Below are positions 51,926-60,510 of a DNA stretch of 64,000 bases, one piece after another. The stretch comes from Paraclostridium hominis. Lineage in GTDB: Bacteria > Bacillota > Clostridia > Peptostreptococcales > Peptostreptococcaceae. The DNA lies in the NCBI RefSeq assembly GCF_014306135.1, contig NZ_JACRWD010000002.1, forward strand, positions 186,001 through 250,000, in the 5' to 3' direction. The position numbers and the translations under genes were made by a program. The notes under the pieces were generated by a model that was not told the origin of the DNA, did not search any database, and worked only from the letters and a program-made list of their open reading frames with translations. The number at the start of each line of letters is the position of its first letter. The first letter of the stretch is position 1.

Positions 51926-52276
51926 TTACTTAACTCTTATTCCTTGAACATTAACGTCTATTCTACTTACTTTTATTGCTGTCATTTTCTCAAGTGTATA
52001 TTTTACTTTATCTATTATGTTATTTGCAACAGTTGATATATTTGTTCCATATTGCATTATAACGTAAAGCTCTATAGCTATCGTTTCATCTTCTAATTCC
52101 TGTACACTAACACCCTTAGTTGCATTTTCACCTTTTAGTAATTCAACAATACCTTTACTTTTATGTGCTAAACCAACTAGTCCATAACTTTCCATAGCAG
52201 CTTTATATGCTATTTGTGCTATTACTTGCTTGTCTATTTCTATAGTTCCAAATTCATTGTTTATTTTAGCGCTCAT
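51926..52276 (-). CDS. yloU: Asp23/Gls24 family protein (YloU-like)
   Basis: A 116-residue member, second in the window, with GTIEIDKQVIAQIAYKAAMESYGLVG, AIELYVIMQYGTNISTVANNI and VSRIDVNVQGIRV. Partner of fakA (15-base gap) as in B. subtilis. Its function is not established; a role near the membrane or in fatty-acid use is inferred. SD GGGGGT. Confidence 0.88.
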   Translation of the reverse strand: MSAKINNEFGTIEIDKQVIAQIAYKAAMESYGLVGLAHKSKGIVELLKGENATKGVSVQELEDETIAIELYVIMQYGTNISTVANNIIDKVKYTLEKMTAIKVSRIDVNVQGIRVK

Positions 52277-52338
52277 GATTTGACCCCCTAAAATTATTTT
52301 TAGTTTTATTTTTAACTTTAATATTTACTTTATATAGA

Positions 52339-52367
52339 ATTATATATATAATTTTATATGATAACAA
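52339..52367 (-). promoter_or_regulatory. SigA promoter of yloU-fakA
   Basis: Minus strand TTGTTA (52362-52367), 17 bases, TATAAT (52339-52344). Confidence 0.6.
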
Positions 52368-52406
52368 GAATTTCTTCAATATATGTAAGACAAATATATA
52401 TTTCTA

Positions 52407-52435
52407 TTGCATTTTTTAGAGATTTATGTTAACAT
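52407..52435 (+). promoter_or_regulatory. Probable promoter of rpmB
   Basis: TTGCAT (52407-52412), 17 bases, TAACAT (52430-52435), divergent from the yloU promoter and 50 bases before the rpmB ATG. Confidence 0.5.
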
Positions 52436-52484
52436 AAACTGTGTTTTCAGTGTTATAGTTATCATTTAAGGAGGTGTACGAAAA

Positions 52485-52673
52485 ATGGCAAAGGTATGTA
52501 ACGTATGTGGTAAAGGTAAAGTTTCAGGAAACCAAGTGAGCCACTCAAATAAACATAGCAGAAGAACTTGGTCTGCTAACTTAAGAAACGTTAGAGCGAT
52601 AATAGATGGTACTCCAAAGAGAATAAAAGTTTGTACTAGATGTTTACGTTCTGGAAAAGTTGAAAGAGCTTAG
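52485..52673 (+). CDS. rpmB: 50S ribosomal protein L28
   Basis: A 62-residue ribosomal protein. Cys5, Cys8, Cys50 and Cys53 form the zinc-binding C+ version. The family core is SHSNKHSRRTWSANLRNVRA. SD AAGGAGGTG. Divergent from yloU, as in B. subtilis, and convergent with spoVM. Confidence 0.96.
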   Translation: MAKVCNVCGKGKVSGNQVSHSNKHSRRTWSANLRNVRAIIDGTPKRIKVCTRCLRSGKVERA

Positions 52674-52684
52674 TTTTAATAAAA

Positions 52685-52706
52685 AAGCCTACAACCTGTA
52701 GGCTTT
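52685..52706. terminator. Bidirectional terminator of rpmB and spoVM
   Basis: AAGCCTACA/TGTAGGCTT stem with flanking T runs on each side. It touches the spoVM stop codon (52706-52708). Confidence 0.85.
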
Positions 52707-52777
52707 TATTTTTTTCTCATAAAAAACATTATTATCTTAGATAAAAATTTAGGACATTTAACAGTTATTATTTTCAT
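52706..52777 (-). CDS. spoVM: Stage V sporulation protein M (tiny membrane-curvature sensor)
   Basis: A 23-residue product, MKIITVKCPKFLSKIIMFF then MRKK. The N-terminal half follows B. subtilis SpoVM (26 residues, MKFYTIKLPKFLGG) closely, including the key Pro9 and the PKFL block. SpoVM recognises the positively curved forespore surface and anchors SpoIVA, the coat base. Gene order (thiN-spoVM-rpmB-yloU-fakA) is the same as in B. subtilis, which secures the call. SD AAGGGGG seven to eight bases before the ATG. The C-terminal half is less hydrophilic than in Bacillus and ends in RKK. Easily missed because of its size. Confidence 0.88.
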   Translation of the reverse strand: MKIITVKCPKFLSKIIMFFMRKK

Positions 52778-52810
52778 AAATTTATCCCCCTTAAATTTCT
52801 AATATATATT

Positions 52811-52957
52811 TTACATAAATAACATTACCCCACACCCTATAAGTACAATAGATAATAGCATCATCCATAACCAATTAGGAAGTATCAATCCCAAAATAAC
52901 AGTTATACCTGTAGCTAAACATAGCACTCCAAGTAAATTTCTATATTGATTTCTCAA
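52811..52957 (-). CDS. Small membrane protein, 48 residues, unknown function
   Basis: TTG start with a strong SD (AGGAGGG) five bases before it. The product has a short basic N-terminus (RNQYRN) and two hydrophobic segments, LLGVLCLATGITVILGLIL and MMLLSIVLIGCGVMLF, joined by PNWLW. Such hairpin-like mini-proteins with a P-x-W-x-W turn occur in clostridial genomes, but I know of no assigned role. It sits 33 bases upstream of spoVM on the same strand, so the two may be co-transcribed; a sporulation-membrane role is a guess. The strong SD and full hydrophobic pattern support a real gene. Confidence 0.65.
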   Translation of the reverse strand: MRNQYRNLLGVLCLATGITVILGLILPNWLWMMLLSIVLIGCGVMLFM

Positions 52958-53066
52958 ATTATTCCCTCCTATAAATACCTTCATAAAATATAATATTCAT
53001 ATTTATATCCCTTTAATACAATTTAACAAAAATAGGCCAAGCTATTATGATTATTTTTATAAAAAT

Positions 53067-53103
53067 AAAAATACCAAAATAGCATATGCTACTTTGGTAT
53101 TTT
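53067..53103 (-). terminator. Terminator of rsgA-rpe-thiN
   Basis: AAAATACCAAA-TAGCA/TGCTA-TTTGGTATTTT stem, overlapping the last codons of thiN (stop at 53089). Confidence 0.8.
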
Positions 53104-53739
53104 ATTTCTAACTATTATTAAACATCCATTTTTAACTTTTATACTACATTGATTACTTTTCATTACATTAGATATACCTATTGGATTACCATATTTTATA
53201 ATTGCATTTTCAAGAGGATACTCTAAATTTTTAAGTGTAACTCCACTTACATCACCTTTTGCTGGAATTATAGATATAATATCCCCTTTTTGTCCCATTA
53301 TATTTATAACTTCACTGTCAGCCATATATATATCTTCAACTTTACTCTTAATTATGGGATTTATTCCTAACTCTTTTATATAATACATAAGATTTATATT
53401 TGCAATAGTATGATCAATACGACCGCCTAGAGCTCCTAGAAGGTGAATTTCTGATGCATTTAAATCTTTTGCTAAGTGTATACATAACTGAGCATCTGTC
53501 TCATCTTTTCTTTTAGGAAATTTTTTAAAATCGACACCTTTATTTTTATAATAATTAATTATCGACTCTTCTAATGAGTCTAAATCGCCTATTATATAAT
53601 TAGGTACTATATTTAATTTATATAAATGTTTTGCTCCTCCATCTGCACATATTATGTATCTGTAATCATTGTTATCTATAATATTTTTTATATAATCAAG
53701 ATTATCTACTTCTCCATTTAATAAAATACAAGCTTTCAT
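53089..53739 (-). CDS. thiN: Thiamine pyrophosphokinase
   Basis: Makes thiamine diphosphate, cofactor of Dxs encoded elsewhere in the window. The 216-residue protein has CADGGAKHLYKL (35-46), IGDLDSLEES, the FPKRKDETDAQLCIHLA motif, LGALGGRIDHTIANI, and a C-terminal thiamine-binding beta domain. Ends the rsgA-rpe-thiN operon. Confidence 0.93.
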   Translation of the reverse strand: MKACILLNGEVDNLDYIKNIIDNNDYRYIICADGGAKHLYKLNIVPNYIIGDLDSLEESIINYYKNKGVDFKKFPKRKDETDAQLCIHLAKDLNASEIHLLGALGGRIDHTIANINLMYYIKELGINPIIKSKVEDIYMADSEVINIMGQKGDIISIIPAKGDVSGVTLKNLEYPLENAIIKYGNPIGISNVMKSNQCSIKVKNGCLIIVRNKIPK

Positions 53740-53748
53740 AATTACCCC

Positions 53749-54405
53749 TTATTTAGATGCATTTAGTCTAAATTCTTTAACTGTAGTCTCTATATCATCA
53801 CTGTTAAATATAGCTGATCCTGCTACGATAACATTAGCTCCTGCTTTTACTACTTTATCTACATTTGAAGGTTTTATACCTCCATCAACTTGTATATCTA
53901 CATTTAGATCTTGCTCATCTATTAAAGATTTTACTTCTTTTATTTTATCTACCATACCATCTATAAATGACTGACCTCCAAATCCTGGATTTACAGTCAT
54001 TATAAGAACCATATCTAAGTCTTTTAATACATATTTTATATTTTCTATTGGAGTTGCTGGATTTAATGCTACCCCAGCTTTTACATTATGCGATTTTATA
54101 TTTTGTATAGTTCTATGTAAATGAGTACATGCTTCTTCATGGACAACGATTATATCACAACCTGCATCTACGAAATCCTTTATATAATTATCTGGATTCT
54201 CTATCATTAGATGTGCATCAAATACCATTTTTACATCTTTTCTTAATGATTTAACAACATTTGGACCTAATGTTATATTAGGAACAAAATGTCCATCCAT
54301 AACATCAATGTGTAAATACTCACATCCTGCATTTTCTACTTTCTTTACATCCTCTAATAATCTTGCAAAATCTGCTGATAAAATTGATGGTGCTATTTTT
54401 ATCAT
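53749..54405 (-). CDS. rpe: Ribulose-phosphate 3-epimerase
   Basis: Interconverts ribulose-5-phosphate and xylulose-5-phosphate in the pentose phosphate pathway. The 218-residue TIM barrel has IAPSILSADFARL, HIDVMDGHFVPNITLG, DAHLMI and MTVNPGFGGQSFI with the metal-site residues. Two bases separate it from rsgA. Confidence 0.95.
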   Translation of the reverse strand: MIKIAPSILSADFARLLEDVKKVENAGCEYLHIDVMDGHFVPNITLGPNVVKSLRKDVKMVFDAHLMIENPDNYIKDFVDAGCDIIVVHEEACTHLHRTIQNIKSHNVKAGVALNPATPIENIKYVLKDLDMVLIMTVNPGFGGQSFIDGMVDKIKEVKSLIDEQDLNVDIQVDGGIKPSNVDKVVKAGANVIVAGSAIFNSDDIETTVKEFRLNASK

Positions 54406-54407
54406 GC

Positions 54408-55292
54408 TTAGTACCTCCTCTTCCCTTGTCTCTTTTCATTTAGTAATTGTAGGTAACTTTCATATCTTTCTTTTGATATTTTATTATCCTTTACTGCTTC
54501 TTTTATACCACATGATGGTTCATTTTCATGCATACATCTACCACCAAACTTACACTCATCAGAAAACTCGTCAAACTCTATAAAGTATTCTTTAAGCTCA
54601 GTTTCTTCAATGTCATCTAAAGTCAATGAACTAAATCCAGGTGTATCAGCTACCATACCCCCACATTCTAATTTTAAAAGTTCTGCATGTCTTGTTGTAT
54701 GCTTTCCTCTTTTTATTTTATCACTAACTTCACCTGTTTGCAGTTGAAATTTACTATCTATATGATTTAATAGTGTAGATTTTCCTACTCCAGATGGTCC
54801 TGCAAAGACAACTATATTTCCTTTTAACTCTTCTTTTACTTTATCTATGTTTAAGTTTTCATTATTGCTAACTGGTATTACTTTATATCCGCTCATTTCA
54901 TATATTCTTTTTAAATTTTCTAGTTCTTCATCTGTAGCTAAATCAGCTTTAGTTAAAACTATAACTATATCTAAACATTCTCTTTCTGCTAAAACAATAA
55001 ATCTATCTAATAAAGATAAATTAGGATTTGGGTTTTTTATTGCAAATACAATTATAGCTTTATTTACATTAGATATTGGTGGTCTTACTAATTCTGTTTC
55101 TCTTTCTTTTATTTCTTCTAATACGCCTTTTTTATTTTCTTCATCAACTATACTTATTTTTACATTATCTCCAACTAAAGGAGTTATCTTATTTTTTCTA
55201 AATATACCTCTAGCTCTACATTCATATATTCCTTGGTTTGTATCTATGTAATAAAACCCTCCAATACCTTTTGTAATAATTCCTTCTATCAT
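54408..55292 (-). CDS. rsgA: Ribosome small-subunit GTPase RsgA
   Basis: Late 30S-assembly GTPase of 294 residues. It has an N-terminal OB fold (about 1-68), a circularly permuted GTPase with TKAD (114-117) before the P-loop GPSGVGKS (165-172) and DTPGFSSL, and a C-terminal zinc region CKFGGRCMHENEPSC. First gene of its operon, after the prkC terminator. Confidence 0.95.
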   Translation of the reverse strand: MIEGIITKGIGGFYYIDTNQGIYECRARGIFRKNKITPLVGDNVKISIVDEENKKGVLEEIKERETELVRPPISNVNKAIIVFAIKNPNPNLSLLDRFIVLAERECLDIVIVLTKADLATDEELENLKRIYEMSGYKVIPVSNNENLNIDKVKEELKGNIVVFAGPSGVGKSTLLNHIDSKFQLQTGEVSDKIKRGKHTTRHAELLKLECGGMVADTPGFSSLTLDDIEETELKEYFIEFDEFSDECKFGGRCMHENEPSCGIKEAVKDNKISKERYESYLQLLNEKRQGKRRY

Positions 55293-55361
55293 TTAAATCC
55301 TCCTTATAGATTAATAAAATTACTAAATACTATTATTTATATAACTTTACATAAATATTAC

Positions 55362-55395
55362 AAAAAAGTCCAATAATTATTAATCATTGGACTTT
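55362..55395 (-). terminator. Terminator of prkC
   Basis: AAAGTCCAAT/ATTGGACTTT stem (55365-55374, 55386-55395) followed by T's on the minus strand. Confidence 0.85.
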
Positions 55396-55472
55396 AATAT
55401 AATTATTTATTATACTTTGTAAACATAAACTAATTATATAACAATTAATATTATATAATTAAAACTTTTATG

Positions 55473-57305
55473 CTATTGGACTGTAGCATCACCTGTTTCT
55501 GGTGTTGTTGTTTCTCCATTTCCATTATTACCATGCTGTCCGCTATTATTACTTCCTTGTCCTGATCCATGTTGACCACTACCACTGGTACTGCCACTAC
55601 CATTTTCTAGTTGTCCTCCGTTTCCACTTCCTGAACCATTTTCTGTTTGTTCTCCATTACCATTATTACCTTGATTAGTTTCATCTTTATCTGGAACTAT
55701 TGGTTTTTCTGGTTCTTTTGGTGTTTCTGGTTGTTTTGGTGTTTCTGGCTCTTTTGGTGTTTCCACTGGTTTTGGACCATTACTAACTACTAAGTTTATT
55801 TTATCTCCTGCCTGTATACTTCCCGAACTAGGAGATTGATGTAATACCACATCTTTTTCATGTGAATCATTATATTCATAATTTACAGTTCCTAAACTCA
55901 ACTTATTTTCACTTATTATACTTTGAGCTTCTCCAAGAGTAAGTCCTACTAAGTTTGGTATTGAAGTTTGTTTTTCACCTTTACTTACAACTACACTTAT
56001 AGTATCCCCAGGATTTATTTGTGTACCTGCCTTTGGTGCTTGGTCAATTATATGATTTTTACTAACTTTGCTACTGTATTCTTCTATTCTAACACTTATA
56101 TTGATTCCCATGTCACCTGCAACCTTTTGAGCTTCACTTAATTCCATATTAATAAAGTCTGGTGCTTTTCCTTCTTCTGTTTTATTTTTACCAAACATTG
56201 ATGATGCAATTTTTCCTACAACTAGTACTTGTATTATAAGTATTATAGATAAAACTACAGCTGCTATTTTCCACCTTTTTTTACTTTTTGGATTGTCTTC
56301 TTTTTTATTCTTTTTCCTCTTAGAATTCTTTATCGGAGGTGTTTTCTCATCCTCTTCTTCTAAGTCTTCTTCATTGTAATCAATTCTTGGATTAGTATTT
56401 CCCATTTTTATTGCTTTATTTAGTTCATTTTCATCTATCTTTTGTGTAGCATAGTTGTCATATTCTTTTATAAAGTCTAAATCTATATTTTTTTCTATAT
56501 ATTCAATATCCTCTATAAGCTCATCTGCTCCTTGATATCTATCTGCACTAGATTTAGAAGTTAACTTTTTTATTATATTTCTAACACTTTGAGGTATAGC
56601 TACCTTTTCTTCTTGAGTAAACTCTATCTCATCATTTATATGCTGAAGTGCTATAGATATAGGACTATCTCCTCTAAATGGTACTCTACCTATTATCATT
56701 TCATATAAAACTATCCCCAAAGAATATAAATCCGTAGTATTACCTACAAATTTACCTTTAGCTTGTTCTGGTGAAAAATAATGAACAGATCCTATTACAC
56801 TTCCAGTGCTAGTCATAGTGGAACTTGAAACAGCTTTAGCTATCCCAAAATCAGCTACCTTTACAATCCTACCTTCATTAGATATAAGTATATTATGAGG
56901 TTTTATATCCCTATGTATAATCCCCTTTTTGTGTGCAGCTCCTAATGCTCTTGCTATTTGCTTAGTTATATCTAAAGCTGTATATTCATCTAAAGTACCT
57001 TCATTTTTTATGATATCCTTTAAGTTTTGTCCTTCTATAAGCTCCATAACTATATAATGTACTTTTCCATCTTCACCAACATCATATACATTTACTATAT
57101 TAGGATGTGAAAGACTTGCAACCGCTTCAGCTTCTCTTTTAAACTTAGTTAAAAACTCTTGATCATCTACAAATTCAGGTCTTAAAACCTTTATAGCTAC
57201 AGTTCTGTTTAACAGTCTGTCCCTAGCTTCATAGACAAAAGCCATACCCCCATCGCCAATTTTTTTAATTATTTCATATCTATTTCCTAAAACTGTCTCT
57301 CCCAC
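55473..57305 (-). CDS. prkC: Membrane Ser/Thr protein kinase PrkC with PASTA and SGN-rich tail
   Basis: A 610-residue receptor kinase sensing cell-wall fragments. The Hanks kinase domain (about 10-270) has IGDGGMAFVYEA, Lys39, HRDIKPHN (131-138) and DFG (152-154). A basic linker leads to one membrane helix (about 346-366). Two PASTA repeats follow (about 380-442 and 447-509), then a Pro/Glu/Lys repeat (ETPKEP units, 515-534) and a Ser/Gly/Asn-rich tail (about 545-600) with no Cys. C. difficile PrkC also has two PASTA domains and an SGN-rich extracellular region, which supports the family placement. The matching phosphatase Stp is 12 bases upstream. Confidence 0.94.
   Translation of the reverse strand: MGETVLGNRYEIIKKIGDGGMAFVYEARDRLLNRTVAIKVLRPEFVDDQEFLTKFKREAEAVASLSHPNIVNVYDVGEDGKVHYIVMELIEGQNLKDIIKNEGTLDEYTALDITKQIARALGAAHKKGIIHRDIKPHNILISNEGRIVKVADFGIAKAVSSSTMTSTGSVIGSVHYFSPEQAKGKFVGNTTDLYSLGIVLYEMIIGRVPFRGDSPISIALQHINDEIEFTQEEKVAIPQSVRNIIKKLTSKSSADRYQGADELIEDIEYIEKNIDLDFIKEYDNYATQKIDENELNKAIKMGNTNPRIDYNEEDLEEEDEKTPPIKNSKRKKNKKEDNPKSKKRWKIAAVVLSIILIIQVLVVGKIASSMFGKNKTEEGKAPDFINMELSEAQKVAGDMGINISVRIEEYSSKVSKNHIIDQAPKAGTQINPGDTISVVVSKGEKQTSIPNLVGLTLGEAQSIISENKLSLGTVNYEYNDSHEKDVVLHQSPSSGSIQAGDKINLVVSNGPKPVETPKEPETPKQPETPKEPEKPIVPDKDETNQGNNGNGEQTENGSGSGNGGQLENGSGSTSGSGQHGSGQGSNNSGQHGNNGNGETTTPETGDATVQ
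55711..55764. repeat. 18-bp tandem repeat (x3) in prkC
   Basis: Three in-frame 18-base units differing by a few bases encode ETPKEP, ETPKQP and ETPKEP between the PASTA domains and the SGN tail. Confidence 0.85.
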
Positions 57306-57317
57306 TTTATCACCATC

Positions 57318-58067
57318 CTAATTATACTTAATTAATATAACTGATACATTATCTTTACCTGAAACTTCATTAGCCTTATTTATCAAACTATCAGTTATTT
57401 CATCTATATTCTCATCTTTACATATAATGTCATATATATCTCTTTGATCGACAAAACCAGTTAATCCGTCTGTAGCTAATAATATCTTATCATCCTTATT
57501 TATGTCTTCTTTATAAATGTCAACTATTATCATCTGCTCTGTTCCTAATGCTCTAGTTATAACATTTCTTCTTGGATGTGTTTTTGCTTCCTCTTCAGTT
57601 ATAGCATTTTGAGCAATAAGTTCTTCTACTAAAGAATGATCTCTTGTAATTTTATTAAATTCATTGCCTCTTAATATATAACATCTACTATCACCGACAT
57701 TTGCAATATATGCTTTATCTTTATATATTATTACTGTAGTTAATGTAGTTCCCATACCACTACATTCTTCATCTATTTTAGATTTTTTATATATTATAGA
57801 GTTTACGTCATTATAAGCTTGCTTAAGAATATCATCTATATAATTTATTTTAACGTGTTCATTTTGTATTAGGTTATTTTTTAAAAAACGTACTATATTA
57901 TCTACTGCTAGTTCACTTGCTACTTCACCTTTATTATGGCCACCCATTCCATCAGCTATAGCAAATATACCTATATCACCAGATTTTGTCGGGATAATTT
58001 CTCCCTTACAACAGTCTTCATTATTTTTTCTAACTTTTCCAATATGGGAAACACAGTTATATATCAT
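57318..58067 (-). CDS. stp: PP2C-family Ser/Thr phosphatase Stp (PrpC)
   Basis: A 249-residue metal-dependent phosphatase that reverses PrkC phosphorylation. Motifs are DGMGGHNKGEVAS (39-51), GMGTTLTT, NVGDSRCYIL, LLATDGLTGFV and KDNVSVILI. Coupled to prkC as in most Firmicutes. Confidence 0.95.
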   Translation of the reverse strand: MIYNCVSHIGKVRKNNEDCCKGEIIPTKSGDIGIFAIADGMGGHNKGEVASELAVDNIVRFLKNNLIQNEHVKINYIDDILKQAYNDVNSIIYKKSKIDEECSGMGTTLTTVIIYKDKAYIANVGDSRCYILRGNEFNKITRDHSLVEELIAQNAITEEEAKTHPRRNVITRALGTEQMIIVDIYKEDINKDDKILLATDGLTGFVDQRDIYDIICKDENIDEITDSLINKANEVSGKDNVSVILIKYN

Positions 58068-58085
58068 AATTTTTCCCCCTCTATT

Positions 58086-59120
58086 TTATTTATGTTTTCT
58101 TCTTAATTGACCACAAGCACCATTTATATCTGCTCCCATTTCTCTTCTTATAGTAGCAGGTATATTTTCTTTTAATAACATATCTCTAAACTTATATACA
58201 TACGTTTTATCTGGTTTTTCATAATCTCTTTCTTCTACTTTATTTATAGGTATTAAATTTACATGGCATAATAACCCTTTTAAAATCTTTGATAATTCCT
58301 TTGCATCCTCTTTGGAGTCATTAACTCCTTTTATTAGTGAATATTCAAATGTAACCCTTCTATTGGTAATTTTTATATAATTTTTACATGCATCTATAAC
58401 TTCTTTTATTGAATAAGCATTAGCTATAGGCATTATTTCTTTTCTTGATTCATCATAAGGCGAATGTAGCGATAATGCTAAGTTTATAGGTATTTTTAAA
58501 TCTGCTAATTCATACATTTTAGGAACTACTCCACAAGTAGATAAAGTTATATGTCTATATCCTATATTAAGTCCATTTTTTTCATTTACTAATTGTAAGA
58601 ATTTCTTAGTATTATCAAAATTATCAAGAGGCTCTCCACTTCCCATTAATACAATATTTGACACTCTTTTGCCTATATCCTCTTGTATTTTTATTATTTG
58701 GTCTAATATTTCCCATGGTTCTAAATTTCTTAACAGTCCATCTATTGTAGATGCACAGAACTTACATCCCATTCTACACCCAACTTGATTAGATATACAT
58801 ACTGTTACACCATGTTCATATTCCATCATTACACTTTCAATTATGTTTCCATCATTTAATAAAAATAAATATTTTCTCGTTCCATCTATCTTGGATTCTA
58901 ATTTAAGCTCTGTATCTAAATTCCCAATACACGAGACCTTTTCTAACTTTTCTCGTAAAGACTTTGGTATATTATTCATATCATCGAAAGTCTTTGCACC
59001 TTTATAAATCCACCCATAAATTTGAGTTCCTCTAAAAGCTTTTTCTCCTATACTTTTTATAAATTCTTTTAATTCTTCTTCAGTTAAATTTTTTAAACAC
59101 ACTTTATTGTCATTATTCAT
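58086..59120 (-). CDS. rlmN: 23S rRNA A2503 / tRNA A37 C2-methyltransferase RlmN
   Basis: Radical-SAM methyltransferase of 344 residues. The [4Fe-4S] ligands are Cys115, Cys119 and Cys122 (CRMGCKFC) and the methyl-carrying Cys is Cys336 (NGACGQLR). GSGEPLDN binds SAM. It has the RlmN length and lacks Cfr-specific changes that can be judged by eye. Confidence 0.95.
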   Translation of the reverse strand: MNNDNKVCLKNLTEEELKEFIKSIGEKAFRGTQIYGWIYKGAKTFDDMNNIPKSLREKLEKVSCIGNLDTELKLESKIDGTRKYLFLLNDGNIIESVMMEYEHGVTVCISNQVGCRMGCKFCASTIDGLLRNLEPWEILDQIIKIQEDIGKRVSNIVLMGSGEPLDNFDNTKKFLQLVNEKNGLNIGYRHITLSTCGVVPKMYELADLKIPINLALSLHSPYDESRKEIMPIANAYSIKEVIDACKNYIKITNRRVTFEYSLIKGVNDSKEDAKELSKILKGLLCHVNLIPINKVEERDYEKPDKTYVYKFRDMLLKENIPATIRREMGADINGACGQLRRKHK

Positions 59121-59128
59121 ATTGATTC

Positions 59129-60454
59129 CTACCTTACTCTTTTTAGTTTAGCTATGAAAAATCCATCCATTCCGTGTATATTAGGGTATATTTTTATATA
59201 TCCTTTATCTTGATTATCTAAATCCACATTAACTTCATCAATAGGTACTAGTTCAAAATTATCATTAACATTTAAAAATTCTTTAACTACATTTATATTT
59301 TCTTCATCATGTATAGTACAAGTGCTATATATTAAATTTCCACCTAGTTTAACATACTTTGAAGCATTATTTAAAATCTTTTTTTGTATTATAGGTAAGT
59401 CTTTTATTTCTTCTTCTTTTTTAAACTTTATTTCTGGCTTTCTTTTTATTATTCCCATACCAGAACATGGTACATCACAAATAACGTAGTCAAATTTATC
59501 TATACTATTTTCATCTATATTAAGAGCATCAAAATTTTCAACTTTTATATTTTTAAGACCTAGTCTTTTTACAGTATTATTAATAAGTTTTAATTTATGA
59601 TCAAATATATCTCTTGAAATTACTTGACCAGTATTTTTCATTATAGTTCCTAAATGAGTAGTTTTACCTCCAGGTGCACTACATACATCTAAAACTAATT
59701 TCTCTTCTTTTGGATTTGCAACTTTTCCAACAAGCATAGAACTTATGTCTTGAACTGTAAAATATCCTTCTTTAAATAACTTATTATTTTCTATATTTTT
59801 TAGATTCTTAACCATTATAGCTTCATCTATTCCGTTTACTTTACTACAGTCTATTCCTTGTTCTCTTAATTTATTTATAAGCTCATCTCTATTTATTTTA
59901 AGTGTGTTTGATCTTATATATAAATTTGGTTTTTCTGAGTTTGCCTCTAATAAATCTTCTGTAAATTCTTGTCCAAATTCTTCTATCCACTTTCTAATTA
60001 ACCATTGATTATATGAATATTTTATAGATAAATATTCAACTATATCTTTTTTATCAATTTCCATTATATTTTCTTTGTTTCTTATTACATTTCTTAATAT
60101 GGCATTTACAAACCCTGATGACTTTTTGTCATATTTTTTTATAAGTGCTACACTTTCATTTACTGCTGCGTGATCTTTTATACTATCTAAAAATAGTATT
60201 TGATAAATTCCTAACCATAATGATATTTTAACATAGGTAGACATTTTTTTCGATTTTATCTTAGATAGCTTGTCTATTATATAGTTTAAATAATATTTAT
60301 TTTCTATAACTCCATAAATAAGTTCAGTAGCAAGACCTTTTTCTTGATCACTAATATCTATATCTTTAAAATTCTTATTTATAGATATATTTGAATAATT
60401 TTTATTTCTTTCAATATCATATAACGTTTTAAATGCCAATCTTCTTGCGTTCAT
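59129..60454 (-). CDS. rsmB: 16S rRNA m5C967 methyltransferase RsmB
   Basis: A 441-residue protein with an N-terminal NusB-like helical domain (about 1-140), then an NSUN-type methyltransferase. The SAM site is VLDVCSAPGGKTTHLG. The two motif cysteines are in DVPCSGMG and YSTCTIHDEEN. Adjacent to rlmN and the stp/prkC pair, as in B. subtilis. Confidence 0.95.
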   Translation of the reverse strand: MNARRLAFKTLYDIERNKNYSNISINKNFKDIDISDQEKGLATELIYGVIENKYYLNYIIDKLSKIKSKKMSTYVKISLWLGIYQILFLDSIKDHAAVNESVALIKKYDKKSSGFVNAILRNVIRNKENIMEIDKKDIVEYLSIKYSYNQWLIRKWIEEFGQEFTEDLLEANSEKPNLYIRSNTLKINRDELINKLREQGIDCSKVNGIDEAIMVKNLKNIENNKLFKEGYFTVQDISSMLVGKVANPKEEKLVLDVCSAPGGKTTHLGTIMKNTGQVISRDIFDHKLKLINNTVKRLGLKNIKVENFDALNIDENSIDKFDYVICDVPCSGMGIIKRKPEIKFKKEEEIKDLPIIQKKILNNASKYVKLGGNLIYSTCTIHDEENINVVKEFLNVNDNFELVPIDEVNVDLDNQDKGYIKIYPNIHGMDGFFIAKLKRVR

Positions 60455-60476
60455 TAAATACCTCCATCTCTAAATA

Positions 60477-60502
60477 GAAAAAGTCCTAGAAACCCCTAGG
60501 AC
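60477..60502 (-). terminator. Terminator of the def-fmt-DUF116-peptidase run
   Basis: GTCCTAG/CTAGGAC stem (60483-60489, 60496-60502) with TTTTTC next on the minus strand, after the zinc peptidase. Confidence 0.75.
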
Positions 60503-60510
60503 AATCTCTA

